Assembly (NCBI RefSeq): GCF_030646165.1
Contig: NZ_JAUTDO010000003.1
Location: forward strand, 585,019 to 649,018
Reading direction: 5' to 3'
Length of the DNA stretch: 64,000 nucleotides
Origin: Conexibacter sp. CPCC 206217
Lineage (GTDB): Bacteria; Actinomycetota; Thermoleophilia; Solirubrobacterales; Solirubrobacteraceae
In this document: piece by piece, positions 38,372 to 47,232 of the stretch
Layout of the letters: each line of letters opens with the position of its first letter
Position numbering within the stretch: position 1 is the first letter of the stretch
Position numbers and translations under genes: made by a program
The notes under the pieces: generated by a model
What the model was told of the DNA's origin: nothing
Databases searched by the model: none
The model's input: only the letters and a program-made list of their open reading frames with translations

Positions 38372-39553
38372 CTACGGCGCGGCGGTCTGGTCCGGCAGCT
38401 GCTTCGGCGCGACGCCGAGCGTCAGCGTCAGCTGCATCGAGGCACCGGCGCGCAGCACGCCGAGCTTGATCTGAGCGCCCGGCTGGCGGTCGGCGACCTC
38501 GGTCGTCAGCTGCTCCATCGAACGCAGCGTCTCGCCGTCGATCGAGGTCAGCACGTCGCCTCTCAGCATCAGCGTCTCGCCGTCGACCTGGCTCTCGATC
38601 GTGCCGCCCCGCAGGCCCGCCGCGGCGGCGGGGCTGCCGGGGTGGACCGCCTGCACGAGCACGCCGCGCCGCGCGCCCAGCCGCAGGCTGCCGAGCCGCT
38701 CGTCGATCGTCACGCCGGTGATGCCGACGTAGGAGTGCCTGACGCTGCCGGTCCGCTTCAGCTCCTCCAGCTGCGTCTTGGCGGTGTTGATCGGGATCGC
38801 GAACGCGATCCCCGCGCCGCCGCCGCTGCCGGTCGTCGCGATCTGCGAGTTGATCCCTATGACGCGGCCGTTGGAGTCCAGCAGCGGGCCGCCGGAGTTG
38901 CCGGGGTTGATCGCGGTGTCGGTCTGGATCACGTGCTGGATCGTGAAGCCGTTGGGCGCCCGCAGCTGGCGCTGCAGCGCGGAGACGACGCCGGTCGTGA
39001 GCGTGCGGTCGAGGCCGAGCGGGTTGCCGATCGCGATCACCGGGTCGCCGACGCGGCAGTCACTGGAGTCGCCGAGCGTGAGCGGGTGCAGCGCGACGCT
39101 GGCGGGGTCGACCTTCAGCAGCGCGAGGTCGTTCGTCTCGTCCTGGCCGAGCACGCGCGCCTTCACGGTCGTCTCGTCGCCGAAGCGGACGTTGACCGTC
39201 TTGGCGTCCCCGACGACATGGTGGTTGGTGAGGATGTGGCCCTCGTCGTCGATCACGAAGCCGGTGCCGGTCGTGGCGCCCTGCGGATCCGCCTGCTGGC
39301 GCCCGAGCGTCGAGGTCGTCTGCGCGACCGCTCCGGCGCGCACGTAGACGACGCCGGGGGCGTCGCGGTCGTAGATGTCACGGGCCGTCAGCGCAAGCGT
39401 CGCGCCGCCGGCGCCGTTGGACATCGCCGCCTGCTGGATCACGGTCGTCGTCGTGTGGTCAGCGCCGGAGACGCCGAGCGCCAACAGCGCCACGGCGACG
39501 ACCGCGCCGCCCGCAAGCGCGGCGACGAAGGGGGAACGAACGAGCGCTCTCAT
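38372..39553 (-). CDS. HtrA/DegP-like serine protease with PDZ domain
   Basis: A 393-residue membrane-anchored protease. It has one N-terminal transmembrane helix (about residues 9-30), then a trypsin-like domain with catalytic H112 in TNHHVV, D142 in NDLALLKV and S220 in NPGNSGGPL. A C-terminal PDZ domain (about 285-385) follows. It degrades or refolds damaged extracytoplasmic proteins. It sits inside the trp cluster between trpC and trpF with gaps of 66 and 79 nt. It has no obvious role in tryptophan synthesis, so the placement is probably incidental. Confidence 0.93.
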   Translation of the reverse strand: MRALVRSPFVAALAGGAVVAVALLALGVSGADHTTTTVIQQAAMSNGAGGATLALTARDIYDRDAPGVVYVRAGAVAQTTSTLGRQQADPQGATTGTGFVIDDEGHILTNHHVVGDAKTVNVRFGDETTVKARVLGQDETNDLALLKVDPASVALHPLTLGDSSDCRVGDPVIAIGNPLGLDRTLTTGVVSALQRQLRAPNGFTIQHVIQTDTAINPGNSGGPLLDSNGRVIGINSQIATTGSGGGAGIAFAIPINTAKTQLEELKRTGSVRHSYVGITGVTIDERLGSLRLGARRGVLVQAVHPGSPAAAAGLRGGTIESQVDGETLMLRGDVLTSIDGETLRSMEQLTTEVADRQPGAQIKLGVLRAGASMQLTLTLGVAPKQLPDQTAAP

Positions 39554-39619
39554 CCGAGGTCAGTGTCGCGAGCCGCGCTGAATACGACCTAAACGTCCGC
39601 GAGCGGGCGTCGCCGCGGG

Positions 39620-40414
39620 TCAGAACTCGTCGTCGAGCCGCGTCAGCGCGCGGCAGGCCTGTTCGATGTCGTCGGCGCGCATCAGCGCCTCGCCGACCAG
39701 CACGGCGTCGACCCCGACGCGCTCCAGCTCGTCGAGCTGGTCGCGGTGGACGATGCCGGACTCCGACACGACCGTCTTGCCGGCCGGGATGTCGGCGAGC
39801 AGCTCGAACGTCCGCTGCACGTCGACGGTGAAGTCGGTCAGGTCGCGGTTGTTGATCCCGATCACGTCGGCGTCGACGCGCTCCAGCGCGACGTCGAGCT
39901 CCTCCTCGTCGTGCACCTCGACGAGCACGTCGAGGTCGAGCGCGAGCGCCTCGCTGTGCAGCCGCGTCAGCTCCTTCGGCTCCAGCGCCGCGACGATCAG
40001 CAGGATCGCGTCCGCGCCGACGGCCGCCGACTCGTAGACCTGGTAGGTGTCGACGACGAAGTCCTTGCGCAGGATCGGCAGCCGCACGGCCGCCTTCGCC
40101 GCGCGCAGGTCGTCGAGCGAGCCGCCGAAGTGGTGGCGCTCGGTCAGCACCGACAGCGCCGCGGCGCCGGCCCGCTCGTAGGCTCTGACGACCTCCTCGA
40201 CGGTCGCCCCCTCGCGGATCTCGCCGGCCGACGGCGAGCGCCGCTTGTGCTCCGCGATCACCGAGATGCCGGGATGGACGAGCGCCTCCGCGAACGGCCG
40301 GTCCTCGCCGCGCCCGAGCAGCGACCGCTCCAGCTCGGCGAGCGGCACCTGGCTGCGGCGGTGCTCCACGTCGCGTCGGGTCGAGTCGACGATGCGTTCG
40401 AGCACATTGCTCAT
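39620..40414 (-). CDS. trpC: Indole-3-glycerol phosphate synthase
   Basis: A 264-residue TIM barrel with the N-terminal helix and IAEHKRRSPSAGEI (catalytic Lys). It also has SVLTERHHFGGSLDDL, LRKDFVVDTYQV (second catalytic Lys), GINNRDLTDF and VSESGI. It closes the indole ring before TrpA. Its ATG overlaps the trpD stop by 4 nt (ATGA). Confidence 0.97.
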   Translation of the reverse strand: MSNVLERIVDSTRRDVEHRRSQVPLAELERSLLGRGEDRPFAEALVHPGISVIAEHKRRSPSAGEIREGATVEEVVRAYERAGAAALSVLTERHHFGGSLDDLRAAKAAVRLPILRKDFVVDTYQVYESAAVGADAILLIVAALEPKELTRLHSEALALDLDVLVEVHDEEELDVALERVDADVIGINNRDLTDFTVDVQRTFELLADIPAGKTVVSESGIVHRDQLDELERVGVDAVLVGEALMRADDIEQACRALTRLDDEF

Positions 40415-41442
40415 GCTGCTGCCAGCTCCTGGGTTTGGGACACGTATCGCTCCAAGGTCTCACGCGCGGCGCCGCTGTCGATCGCGGCCTCGGCGGCGCG
40501 CACGCCCGCCTCCAGCGTGTCGGCGCGGCCGCTCGCGTAGATGCCGGCGCCGGCGTTGAGGACGGCGATGTCGCGCGGGGCGCCGCGCTCGCCGTCGAGG
40601 ATCGCACGCGTGACGGCGGCGTTCTGCTCGGGCCCTCCGCCGCGCAGGTCGTCGTAGCGCGGCGTGTCGAGGCCGACGTCGGCGGCGGTCACGGTCCAGC
40701 GCGTGATCTCGCCGTCGCGCACCTCGATCACGTCCGTCGGGGCGACCGTCGACAGCTCGTCGAGACCGTCCTGCGAGCAGGCGATCAGGACGTGCTTGGC
40801 GCCCAGCTCGGCGAACGCGCCCGCGATCGTCTCGTGGTAGTGGCGGTCGCCGACGCCGGTCAGCTGGCGCGTGACGCCGGCCGGGCTCGTCAGCGGGCCG
40901 AGGAAGTTCATCACCGTGCGCACGGCGAGCGCTCTGCGAACCGGGATCACGTAGCGCATCGCCGCGTGGTGATGGGGCGCGAACATGAAGCCGAAGCCGA
41001 TCTGCTCGACGCAGCGCGCGACCGCCGCCGGCTCGAGGTCGATGTTGACGCCGAGCGCCTCCAGCACGTCGGCAGCGCCGGACTTGCCGGTCGCCGAGCG
41101 GTTGCCGTGCTTGGCGACCGCGCAGCCGGCGCCGGCCGCGATCAGCGCCGCGGTCGTCGAGATGTTGAAGGTCTGTCTGCCGCCGCCGGTGCCGACGACG
41201 TCGAGCAGATCGTCGCGCTCGATCGTCACGTGGGTGGCGAACGCGCGCATCGTGCGCGCCAGGCCGGTCAGCTCGCCGACCGTCTCCCCCTTCGTGCGCA
41301 GCGCGATCAGGACGGCGGCGATCTGGGCGTCGGTGGCGTTGCCGCTACAGATCTCGGCGAGCACCGCCGCGGCGGTGTCCGCGCTCAGGTCCTCGCCCGA
41401 GGCGAGCGTGTCGATCGCGCGCGTGAGCAGGTCGGCGGCCAT
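40411..41442 (-). CDS. trpD: Anthranilate phosphoribosyltransferase
   Basis: A 343-residue type III phosphoribosyltransferase. The diphosphate loop is DVVGTGGGRQTFNIST, followed by KHGNRSATGKSGAADVLEALG, the metal-binding region and FAPHHHAAMRYVIPVR. NFLGPLTSPAGVTRQLTGV is typical. It attaches the PRPP ribosyl group to anthranilate. It starts 2 nt after the trpG stop and overlaps trpC at its end, so it is translationally linked in the operon. Confidence 0.97.
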   Translation of the reverse strand: MAADLLTRAIDTLASGEDLSADTAAAVLAEICSGNATDAQIAAVLIALRTKGETVGELTGLARTMRAFATHVTIERDDLLDVVGTGGGRQTFNISTTAALIAAGAGCAVAKHGNRSATGKSGAADVLEALGVNIDLEPAAVARCVEQIGFGFMFAPHHHAAMRYVIPVRRALAVRTVMNFLGPLTSPAGVTRQLTGVGDRHYHETIAGAFAELGAKHVLIACSQDGLDELSTVAPTDVIEVRDGEITRWTVTAADVGLDTPRYDDLRGGGPEQNAAVTRAILDGERGAPRDIAVLNAGAGIYASGRADTLEAGVRAAEAAIDSGAARETLERYVSQTQELAAA

Positions 41443-41444
41443 CG

Positions 41445-42041
41445 TCAGATCGCCGCCGGCTCCGCGTCCGGGACGGCCTTGCCGCCGAAGAGGAAGTTGC
41501 GCAGCAGGTCGTGGCCCTGGTCGGTCAGGACCGACTCGGGATGGAACTGGATCCCCTCGGCCGGCAGCGTCTTGTGGCGCAGCGCCATGATCACGCCGCC
41601 GCCGCGGGCGGAGACCTCCAGCACGTCCGGCAGCTGCTCGTCGACGACGAGCGAGTGGTAGCGGCCGACCGTCAGCGGCGACGGCAGGCCCGCGAAGACC
41701 GTGCGGCCGTCGTGCTCGATCGGCTCCGTCTTGCCGTGGACGGGCTTGTGGCGGATGACCTTGCCGCCGTACGCCTGGCCGAGCGCCTGGTGGCCGAGGC
41801 AGACGCCGAGCACCGGGATCCCGGCGGCGGGGAAGCGTCTCAGCACCTCGATCGAGATGCCGGAGTCGTCGGGGGTGCAGGGGCCGGGCGAGACGATCAC
41901 GCGATCGTAGCCGCGCAGCAGCAGCTCCTCGACCGAGGCGTGGTCGTTGCGCACGACCTCGACCTCCGCGCCCAGCTCGCCCAGGTACTGGACGAGGTTG
42001 TACGTGAACGAGTCGTAGTTGTCGACGACGAGGACGCGCAT
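41445..42041 (-). CDS. trpG: Anthranilate synthase glutaminase component
   Basis: A 198-residue class I glutamine amidotransferase. VVDNYDSFTYNL opens the protein, the oxyanion loop is VSPGPCTPDDSG, the catalytic Cys is in VLGVCLGHQALGQ, and the His/Glu pair is in QFHPES. It supplies ammonia to TrpE. The ATG at 42041 overlaps the trpE stop (TGATG). An in-frame GTG three codons earlier is less likely. Confidence 0.96.
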   Translation of the reverse strand: MRVLVVDNYDSFTYNLVQYLGELGAEVEVVRNDHASVEELLLRGYDRVIVSPGPCTPDDSGISIEVLRRFPAAGIPVLGVCLGHQALGQAYGGKVIRHKPVHGKTEPIEHDGRTVFAGLPSPLTVGRYHSLVVDEQLPDVLEVSARGGGVIMALRHKTLPAEGIQFHPESVLTDQGHDLLRNFLFGGKAVPDAEPAAI

Positions 42042-43522
42042 CAGGGCCACTCCGGCTGCGCCGCCGCCAGCTCGATCGCCTGCTTGACCGCGCGCGCCTT
42101 CGCCTCGGACTCGCGGAACTCGTAGTCGGGCTTCGCGTCAGCCACCGTGCCACCGCCGGCCTGGACGTGCGCGACGCCGTCCTTCACGACCACCGTCCGG
42201 ATGTGGATGCACGTGTCGAGGTCCCCCGTGTATGACAGATAGCCGATCGCGCCACCGTAGCCGCCGCGCTTGACGGGCTCCAGCTCGTCGATGATCTGCA
42301 TCGCGCGGACTTTCGGTGCGCCGGAGAGCGTACCGGCGGGCAGGATCGAGCGCAGCGCGTCGAGCGGGCCGATCCCCTCGCGCAGACGGCCGGAGACGCG
42401 CGAGACGATGTGCATCACGTGGCTGTACAGCTCGATCTCCATGAAGCCGTCGACTCTGACGCTGCCGTACTCGCTGACGCGGCCGACGTCGTTGCGCCCG
42501 AGGTCGACGAGCATGACGTGCTCGGACGTCTCCTTCGTGTCGGCGAGCAGGTCCTCCGCCAACTGCGCGTCCTCCTCGGCGTTGGCGCCGCGCGGGCGCG
42601 TGCCGGCGATCGGGCGCGTGCGCACGATCCCGTCTCTGTACGTCAGCAGCGGCTCGGGGCTGGCGCCGGCGATCTCGAAGTCGCCGAAGTCGAGGAAGTA
42701 CATGTACGGGCTCGGATTGACCGCGCGCAGGCCGCGGTAGATCGAGAACGCCTCGATCCCGACCTCGGCCGACCAGCGCTGCGACGGCACCACCTGGTAG
42801 GCGTCGCCGGCGTGGATGTACTCGACGATCCGCGTGACCATGCCCTCGAACTGCTCGCGCGGCATGTTGCTTCTGAAGTCGACGGTGCGGTCGCGCCCGG
42901 GCGCCGGCGGGCGGTCCGGGCGCGGGACCGGTCCGGACAGCTTCCAGCGGACCTCCTCGATCGCCTCGACCGCGGCGGCGTAGGACTGCTCCAGGTCCTC
43001 CGCCTCGGCGTCGACGTTGGCGAGGATGTGCAGCTCGTGTCTGAAGTGGTCGAACGCGACGATCACGTCGGTCAGCATCAGCGCCATGTCGGGCAGGCCG
43101 ACCGGGTCCGGGTTCGGCTCGCCGAGCGGCTCGACGGTGCGCACGAGGTCGTAGCCGAAGAACCCGACCGCACCCCCGGAGAACGGCGGCAGCCCCGGCG
43201 TCTGCGCCTGCCTGGCCTTTGCGACCTCCTCCGCGGCGAGCGCGTAGGGGTCGCCCTCGTCGCCGAGCGACCAGCGCAGCACGCTGCGGGGGCGGAAGCC
43301 GATGAACGACCAGCGGCCCATGCGGCCCTGTTCGGCCGACTCCAGCAGGAACGACGGGCCCTCGCCGCGCAGCTTGAGGAACGCCGAGACGGGCGTCTCG
43401 ATGTCGTCGACGAAGGTGTGGCGCAGCGGCACGAGCGTGTGCGCGCGGGCCAGCTCGCGGACCTCGTCGAGCGACGGGGTCACGCGCTGGGCGGTTGCGG
43501 GCGGCTGGATGGGCGGCGTCAT
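42041..43522 (-). CDS. trpE: Anthranilate synthase component I
   Basis: A 493-residue chorismate-utilising enzyme. The N-terminal domain contains the feedback site segment SFLLESAEQG (the LLES motif that binds tryptophan) and FSGGAVGFFGYDLVR. The catalytic domain (about 235-485) has IAGTRPRGANAEEDAQLAEDL, MLVDLGRNDVGRV, SGAPKVRAMQIIDELE and GYLSYTGDLDTCIHIRT. Feedback inhibition by tryptophan is expected from the LLES motif. It starts 4 nt after the hisIE stop. Confidence 0.97.
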   Translation of the reverse strand: MTPPIQPPATAQRVTPSLDEVRELARAHTLVPLRHTFVDDIETPVSAFLKLRGEGPSFLLESAEQGRMGRWSFIGFRPRSVLRWSLGDEGDPYALAAEEVAKARQAQTPGLPPFSGGAVGFFGYDLVRTVEPLGEPNPDPVGLPDMALMLTDVIVAFDHFRHELHILANVDAEAEDLEQSYAAAVEAIEEVRWKLSGPVPRPDRPPAPGRDRTVDFRSNMPREQFEGMVTRIVEYIHAGDAYQVVPSQRWSAEVGIEAFSIYRGLRAVNPSPYMYFLDFGDFEIAGASPEPLLTYRDGIVRTRPIAGTRPRGANAEEDAQLAEDLLADTKETSEHVMLVDLGRNDVGRVSEYGSVRVDGFMEIELYSHVMHIVSRVSGRLREGIGPLDALRSILPAGTLSGAPKVRAMQIIDELEPVKRGGYGGAIGYLSYTGDLDTCIHIRTVVVKDGVAHVQAGGGTVADAKPDYEFRESEAKARAVKQAIELAAAQPEWP

Positions 43523-43526
43523 CGGC

Positions 43527-44132
43527 TCAGCGGCTGCGCTCGTCGAGGATCCGCTCGGCGTCGACGAGCGACAGGCCGCGCGAGTGCAGCAGCACCGAGA
43601 GGTGGTAGATGACGTCCGCGGCCTCGTTGGCGACGCGCTCGTCGCTCTCCTCGCGCACGGCGCGCACGACCTCCTCCGCCTCCTCCTCGACCTTCTCGCC
43701 CGCGAGCCGCGGGTCGGCCAGCAGCTTCGCCGTCCACGAGCCGTCGGGTCTGGCGGCGGCGCGCTCGGCGATCGTGCGCTGCAGTTGGGGCAGCACCTCA
43801 TAGGGCGCGGCCGGCGTCATGTCGCCGCGGTGGAAGCAGGTGCGGTCGCCGGTGTGGCAGGGGGGACCGGACGGCTCGACGAGCGCGACGATCGCGTCGC
43901 CGTCGCAGTCGAGGCGCAGCGCGCGCACCTTCTGCGTGTTGCCGCTCGTCGCGCCCTTGTGCCACAGCTCGTTGCGGGAGCGGCTCCAGAAATGGATCTC
44001 GCCGGTCTCGCGCGTCTTGCTGAGCGCCTCCGCGTTCATGTAGGCAAGCGTGAGGACCTCGCCGGTGCGCCAATCCTGCATCACGCACGGAACGAGGCCG
44101 GAGTCGTCGAACGCGACGTCTAGATCGGGCAT
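43527..44132 (-). CDS. hisIE: Bifunctional phosphoribosyl-AMP cyclohydrolase / phosphoribosyl-ATP pyrophosphatase
   Basis: A 201-residue fusion catalysing steps 2 and 3 of histidine synthesis. The HisI half (1 to about 105) has SRNELWHKGATSGNTQ, LDCDGDAIVALVEPSGP, and the metal Cys/His set in PCHTGDRTCFHRG. The HisE half (about 115-200) has the MazG-like GEKVEEEAEEVVRAV and NEAADVIYHLSVLL. Its presence at the head of the trp genes links two PRPP-consuming pathways in one transcript. TACAAT lies 10 nt before the ATG. Confidence 0.95.
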   Translation of the reverse strand: MPDLDVAFDDSGLVPCVMQDWRTGEVLTLAYMNAEALSKTRETGEIHFWSRSRNELWHKGATSGNTQKVRALRLDCDGDAIVALVEPSGPPCHTGDRTCFHRGDMTPAAPYEVLPQLQRTIAERAAARPDGSWTAKLLADPRLAGEKVEEEAEEVVRAVREESDERVANEAADVIYHLSVLLHSRGLSLVDAERILDERSR

Positions 44133-44142
44133 CGGTCGGTGG

Positions 44143-44148
44143 ATTGTA
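44143..44148 (-). promoter_or_regulatory. -10 box (TACAAT) for hisIE-trp operon
   Basis: TACAAT on the minus strand ends 10 nt before the hisIE ATG, in a 60-bp gap after era. There is no room for a tryptophan leader peptide or T-box before hisIE. Confidence 0.5.
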
Positions 44149-44192
44149 TTGGTCGGCGGGGCTGATGCGCGGCGCGAGCGGATGGCGCGTCG

Positions 44193-45092
44193 CTACTCGA
44201 TGCCGAGGCGGTCGAGCAGACGCTCGTCCGTACGCCAGCTCTTGCGCACGCGCACGGTCAGGTCGAGGTGCACGCGCGTGCCCAGCTCGCGCTCCAGCTC
44301 TCTGCGCGCGGCCGTACCGATCGCTCTGATCATGCGGCCGCCGGCGCCGATCAGGATCCCCTTCTGCGACTCCGTCTCGACCAGCGCGACGGCGCGCACG
44401 TAGATCAGGTCCGGGTCGTGGTCGTCGATCTCGCCGACCTCGACCTCGACCGCATGCGGGACCTCCTGGCGGGTGCGGCGCAGCACCTGCTCGCGCACCA
44501 GCTCGGCCAGCAGCACGCTCTCGGCCTGGTCGGATCTGTCCTCGGGCGGGAAGAAGAACGGGCCCTCGGGCAGCATCGACGCGAGGTGGCCGACGAGTGT
44601 CTGCACGCCGTGTCCCTTGGCGGCGGAGATCGGGAAGATCTCGTCTGCGACGTCGAGGTCGGCGGCGGCCTGCAACACGATCGCGGTCTCGTGCTTGTTG
44701 CAGCGGTCGATCTTGTTGACGGCAATCACGACCGGCACGGGCGCCTTCTTCAGCAGCTGGGCGATGAAGCGGTCGCCGGGGCCGATGCCCTGCTCGGCGT
44801 TGATCAGCATCAGCGCGGCGTCAGCGCCGCGCAGCTCGCTCTCGACGCGGCTCTGCATCCGCTCGGTGAGGATGTCGCGCGGCCTCTGCACGCCGGGCAG
44901 GTCGACGAGTATGAGCTGGTGGGCGGGCGTCGTGCGGACGCCGCGGATCGCGCGGCGCGTCGTCTGCGGCTTGTCGGAGACGATCGCGACCTTCGCGCCG
45001 ACGATCGCGTTCGTCAACGTCGACTTGCCGACGTTGGGGCGGCCGGCCAACACGATGAAGCCGCTGCGGGTTCTGTTCTCGCTGATGTCCAT
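44193..45092 (-). CDS. era: GTPase Era
   Basis: A 299-residue GTPase of 16S rRNA maturation. It has G1 GRPNVGKST (17-25), G2 TTRRAIRG, G3 DLPG, G4 NKID and G5 SAAKG. A C-terminal KH domain carries the RNA-contact motif GILIGAGGRMIRAIG. The G3 sequence is DLPGV rather than the more common DTPG. The ATG at 45092 overlaps the ybeY stop (TGATG); an ATG five codons upstream (45107) is also in frame. Confidence 0.95.
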   Translation of the reverse strand: MDISENRTRSGFIVLAGRPNVGKSTLTNAIVGAKVAIVSDKPQTTRRAIRGVRTTPAHQLILVDLPGVQRPRDILTERMQSRVESELRGADAALMLINAEQGIGPGDRFIAQLLKKAPVPVVIAVNKIDRCNKHETAIVLQAAADLDVADEIFPISAAKGHGVQTLVGHLASMLPEGPFFFPPEDRSDQAESVLLAELVREQVLRRTRQEVPHAVEVEVGEIDDHDPDLIYVRAVALVETESQKGILIGAGGRMIRAIGTAARRELERELGTRVHLDLTVRVRKSWRTDERLLDRLGIE

Positions 45093-45499
45093 CAAGGTCT
45101 GACCCATCGAAGCAGCTCCGCCTGCAAGGCGAGCATCTCGCCGTCGTCGACCTCGTGGTCCATGCCCGTCAGATGCAGCGCGCCGTGGACGACGGCTTCG
45201 CTCAGATCCTCGGTGTGAGGCGGGCAGATGACGACGTCGCCGAGCTCGCGCGGGCCGTGCACGGGCGCGCCGTCGTCGAGGCCGTCGATCGGGAACGACA
45301 GCACGTCGGTCGGCGAGTCCTTGCCGCGATGGTCGCGGTTGAGCGTCTGAATCGTGTCGGGGTCGACGAACGCGACCGCGACGTGGCCGTCCTCGATCCC
45401 CGCGGACGAGAACGCCAACCCGCACAGCTCCTCGACGTCGATCGCGGTCAGCCCGTCGATCTCGGCGTCATCGAGCCCGATGACCTCGACTTCCAACAT
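45092..45499 (-). CDS. ybeY: Endoribonuclease YbeY
   Basis: A 135-residue UPF0054 metalloprotein. It has the zinc motif HGALHLTGMDH, preceded by TDVLSFPID and LGDVVIC. It acts in 16S rRNA 3'-end maturation and ribosome quality control. It lies 9 nt after phoH and overlaps era by 1 nt, the usual phoH-ybeY-era arrangement. Confidence 0.95.
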   Translation of the reverse strand: MLEVEVIGLDDAEIDGLTAIDVEELCGLAFSSAGIEDGHVAVAFVDPDTIQTLNRDHRGKDSPTDVLSFPIDGLDDGAPVHGPRELGDVVICPPHTEDLSEAVVHGALHLTGMDHEVDDGEMLALQAELLRWVRP

Positions 45500-45508
45500 C
45501 CCGGCAGC

Positions 45509-46525
45509 CTACGCTCGCCTGCGATCGGATGCTGGCCTCAGCTCCGGGGCGAGTCGCTGCTGGTGCTCGTCGTAGGCGGCGACGATCCGCTGCACCAGCT
45601 TGTGGCGCACGACGTCCTCGCCGCCGAAGCGGACGAAGTCGATGCCTCTCACGTCGGAGAGGATCTCGCCGACGGTGACGAGGCCCGAGCGCTGGTCGTT
45701 GGGCAGGTCGATCTGCGTCACGTCGCCCGTCACGACGATCTTCGAGTTGAAGCCGAGGCGCGTGAGGAACATCTTCATCTGCTCGGGCGTCGTGTTCTGC
45801 GCCTCGTCGAGGATGATGAAGGAGTCGTTGAGCGTGCGGCCGCGCATGAACGCCAGCGGCGCGATCTCGATCACGCCGCGCTCCAGGTGCGCGGACACTC
45901 TCTCGGGATCCATCATGTCGTGCAGCGCGTCGAACAGCGGCCGCAGGTACGGATCGACCTTCGCCATCAGGTCGCCGGGCAGGAAGCCGAGCCGCTCGCC
46001 CGCCTCGACCGCCGGGCGCGTGAGGATGATGCGATTGACCTCTCGCCTGCTCAGCGCGGCCGCCGCCATCGCGACCGCCAGCCACGTCTTGCCGGTGCCG
46101 GCCGGGCCGACGCCGAACGTGATCGTGTTGTTGCGGATCGAGTCGACGTAGCGCTTCTGGTTGACGGTCTTGGGCGCGACCTTCGTCGAGCGGTGGCGCC
46201 AGATCACGTCCTCCAGCACTCTGCTGGGCGACTCGTGCTGCTGCAGCGCGCCCTGGATCGCCTGGATCGTGCCAGGGGCGATCTCATGGCCGCGCGAGAC
46301 GAGGTCGGAGACCTCCTGGACGACCTGCGCGGCCGCCTCGACCGCCTCCGGCTCGCCTTCCAGCGTCAGCACGTTGCCGCGCAGCCAGACCGCGCAGGCG
46401 AGGTTGTCCTCGAGCGTGCGCAGGACCTCGTCCTGCGTGCCCGACAGCTCCGCCGCGACCGCGTTGTCCAGTTCCAGCTTGCGCTTGACCGTCGTCGCCG
46501 CTCCCGATGCGCTCGTGCCTGGCAC
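45509..46525 (-). CDS. PhoH-like ATPase
   Basis: A 338-residue PhoH/PhoH-L protein. A KH-like N-terminal segment (about 20-95) precedes the ATPase with Walker A GPAGTGKTWLA (near 142), TRPAVEAGERLGFLPGDL and Walker B FIILDEAQNTTPEQMKMFLTR. TGDVTQIDLP is also conserved. The family is linked to RNA metabolism alongside YbeY. It starts at GTG, overlapping the upstream stop by 1 nt (TAGTG). Confidence 0.93.
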   Translation of the reverse strand: MPGTSASGAATTVKRKLELDNAVAAELSGTQDEVLRTLEDNLACAVWLRGNVLTLEGEPEAVEAAAQVVQEVSDLVSRGHEIAPGTIQAIQGALQQHESPSRVLEDVIWRHRSTKVAPKTVNQKRYVDSIRNNTITFGVGPAGTGKTWLAVAMAAAALSRREVNRIILTRPAVEAGERLGFLPGDLMAKVDPYLRPLFDALHDMMDPERVSAHLERGVIEIAPLAFMRGRTLNDSFIILDEAQNTTPEQMKMFLTRLGFNSKIVVTGDVTQIDLPNDQRSGLVTVGEILSDVRGIDFVRFGGEDVVRHKLVQRIVAAYDEHQQRLAPELRPASDRRRA

Positions 46526-46956
46526 TACGACGCCAGCGCCTCCCGCACGCGCGCCGAGACGCGCTTGCCGTCGGCGCGACCGCCGACGCGGGCCATCGTC
46601 GCCTTCATGACGGAGCCCATGTCCCTCGGCGAGCTGGCGCCGGTCTCCTCGATCGCGGCGCTGACGGCCGTGTCGATCTCGGCGTCGGACAACTCCGCCG
46701 GCATGTAGCCGGCGATCAGCTCCGCCTCACCGGACTCCTGCTCTGCAAGCTCTTCGCGACCGCCGTCCCGGAACTGCTGGGCGGCGTCGAGCCGGCGCTT
46801 GCGCTCACGGCGCAGCACGGCCTGCTCGTCGGCGTCGCCTTCCTTCGCGGCTTTCTGCAGCTCCGACAGCACCAGCCGGAGCGCGCCTACGCGCGTTCTC
46901 TCGCCCGCCTTCATCGCGGCGGTGATGTCTGTTCTCAGCTGTTCGACGACGGTCAC
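46525..46956 (-). CDS. GatB/YqeY-domain protein
   Basis: A 143-residue YqeY-type protein. An N-terminal helical hairpin (LRTDITAAMKAGERTRVGALRLVLSE) is followed by the small C-terminal GatB-like helical domain (GYMPAELSDAEIDTAV, DMGSVMKATMARVGGRADG). It is related to the tRNA-binding tail of GatB, but its own function is not established. It is the first gene of the phoH-ybeY-era operon. It starts at GTG, with TATCCT 9 nt upstream. Confidence 0.9.
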   Translation of the reverse strand: MTVVEQLRTDITAAMKAGERTRVGALRLVLSELQKAAKEGDADEQAVLRRERKRRLDAAQQFRDGGREELAEQESGEAELIAGYMPAELSDAEIDTAVSAAIEETGASSPRDMGSVMKATMARVGGRADGKRVSARVREALAS

Positions 46957-47101
46957 GGTCCATCAAGGATAGCCGGGCCGGCGGCGCCTTCGCGGGGGCG
47001 TCCGCGCTGCTCGCGGAAGGCTCGGCGCGGGAGCAGACACGAACCTGTTGGTCTCCCCTGCCGAGCGTGAATTGGACCTTTTCGATGCCGCTCCTCCGTC
47101 C

Positions 47102-47107
47102 TACCTT
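47102..47107 (+). promoter_or_regulatory. -10 box (TACCTT) for a micro-ORF
   Basis: TACCTT ends 7 nt before ATG 47115, the same geometry as at neighbouring annotated genes. Confidence 0.35.
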
Positions 47108-47114
47108 CAGGACC

Positions 47115-47228
47115 ATGCTCGGCATCGCCCGCATCAGCACCGGCGGCGCGCTCGCCCAGCACACGGTCGCGGCGCTCAGACGCGCGGCCGGCGAACTGCG
47201 CGCGGGCCGCGATCCGTACGTGAGCTGA
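47115..47228 (+). CDS. Possible leaderless small protein, 37 aa
   Basis: A short frame starting MLGIARISTGG and ending GRDPYVS, amphipathic and basic in the middle (AALRRAAGELRAGRD). Support comes only from the well-placed -10 box, the protein-like composition and its position in the 276-bp gap between yqeY and the convergent NADH dehydrogenase gene. No family recognised. Confidence 0.35.
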   Translation: MLGIARISTGGALAQHTVAALRRAAGELRAGRDPYVS

Positions 47229-47232
47229 GGCG

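Noticed and set aside
44133..44192. Tryptophan attenuator or T-box before hisIE-trp
   Set aside because: The gap is only 60 bp, with the -10 box 10 nt before the start; there is no Trp-rich leader peptide or T-box sequence.
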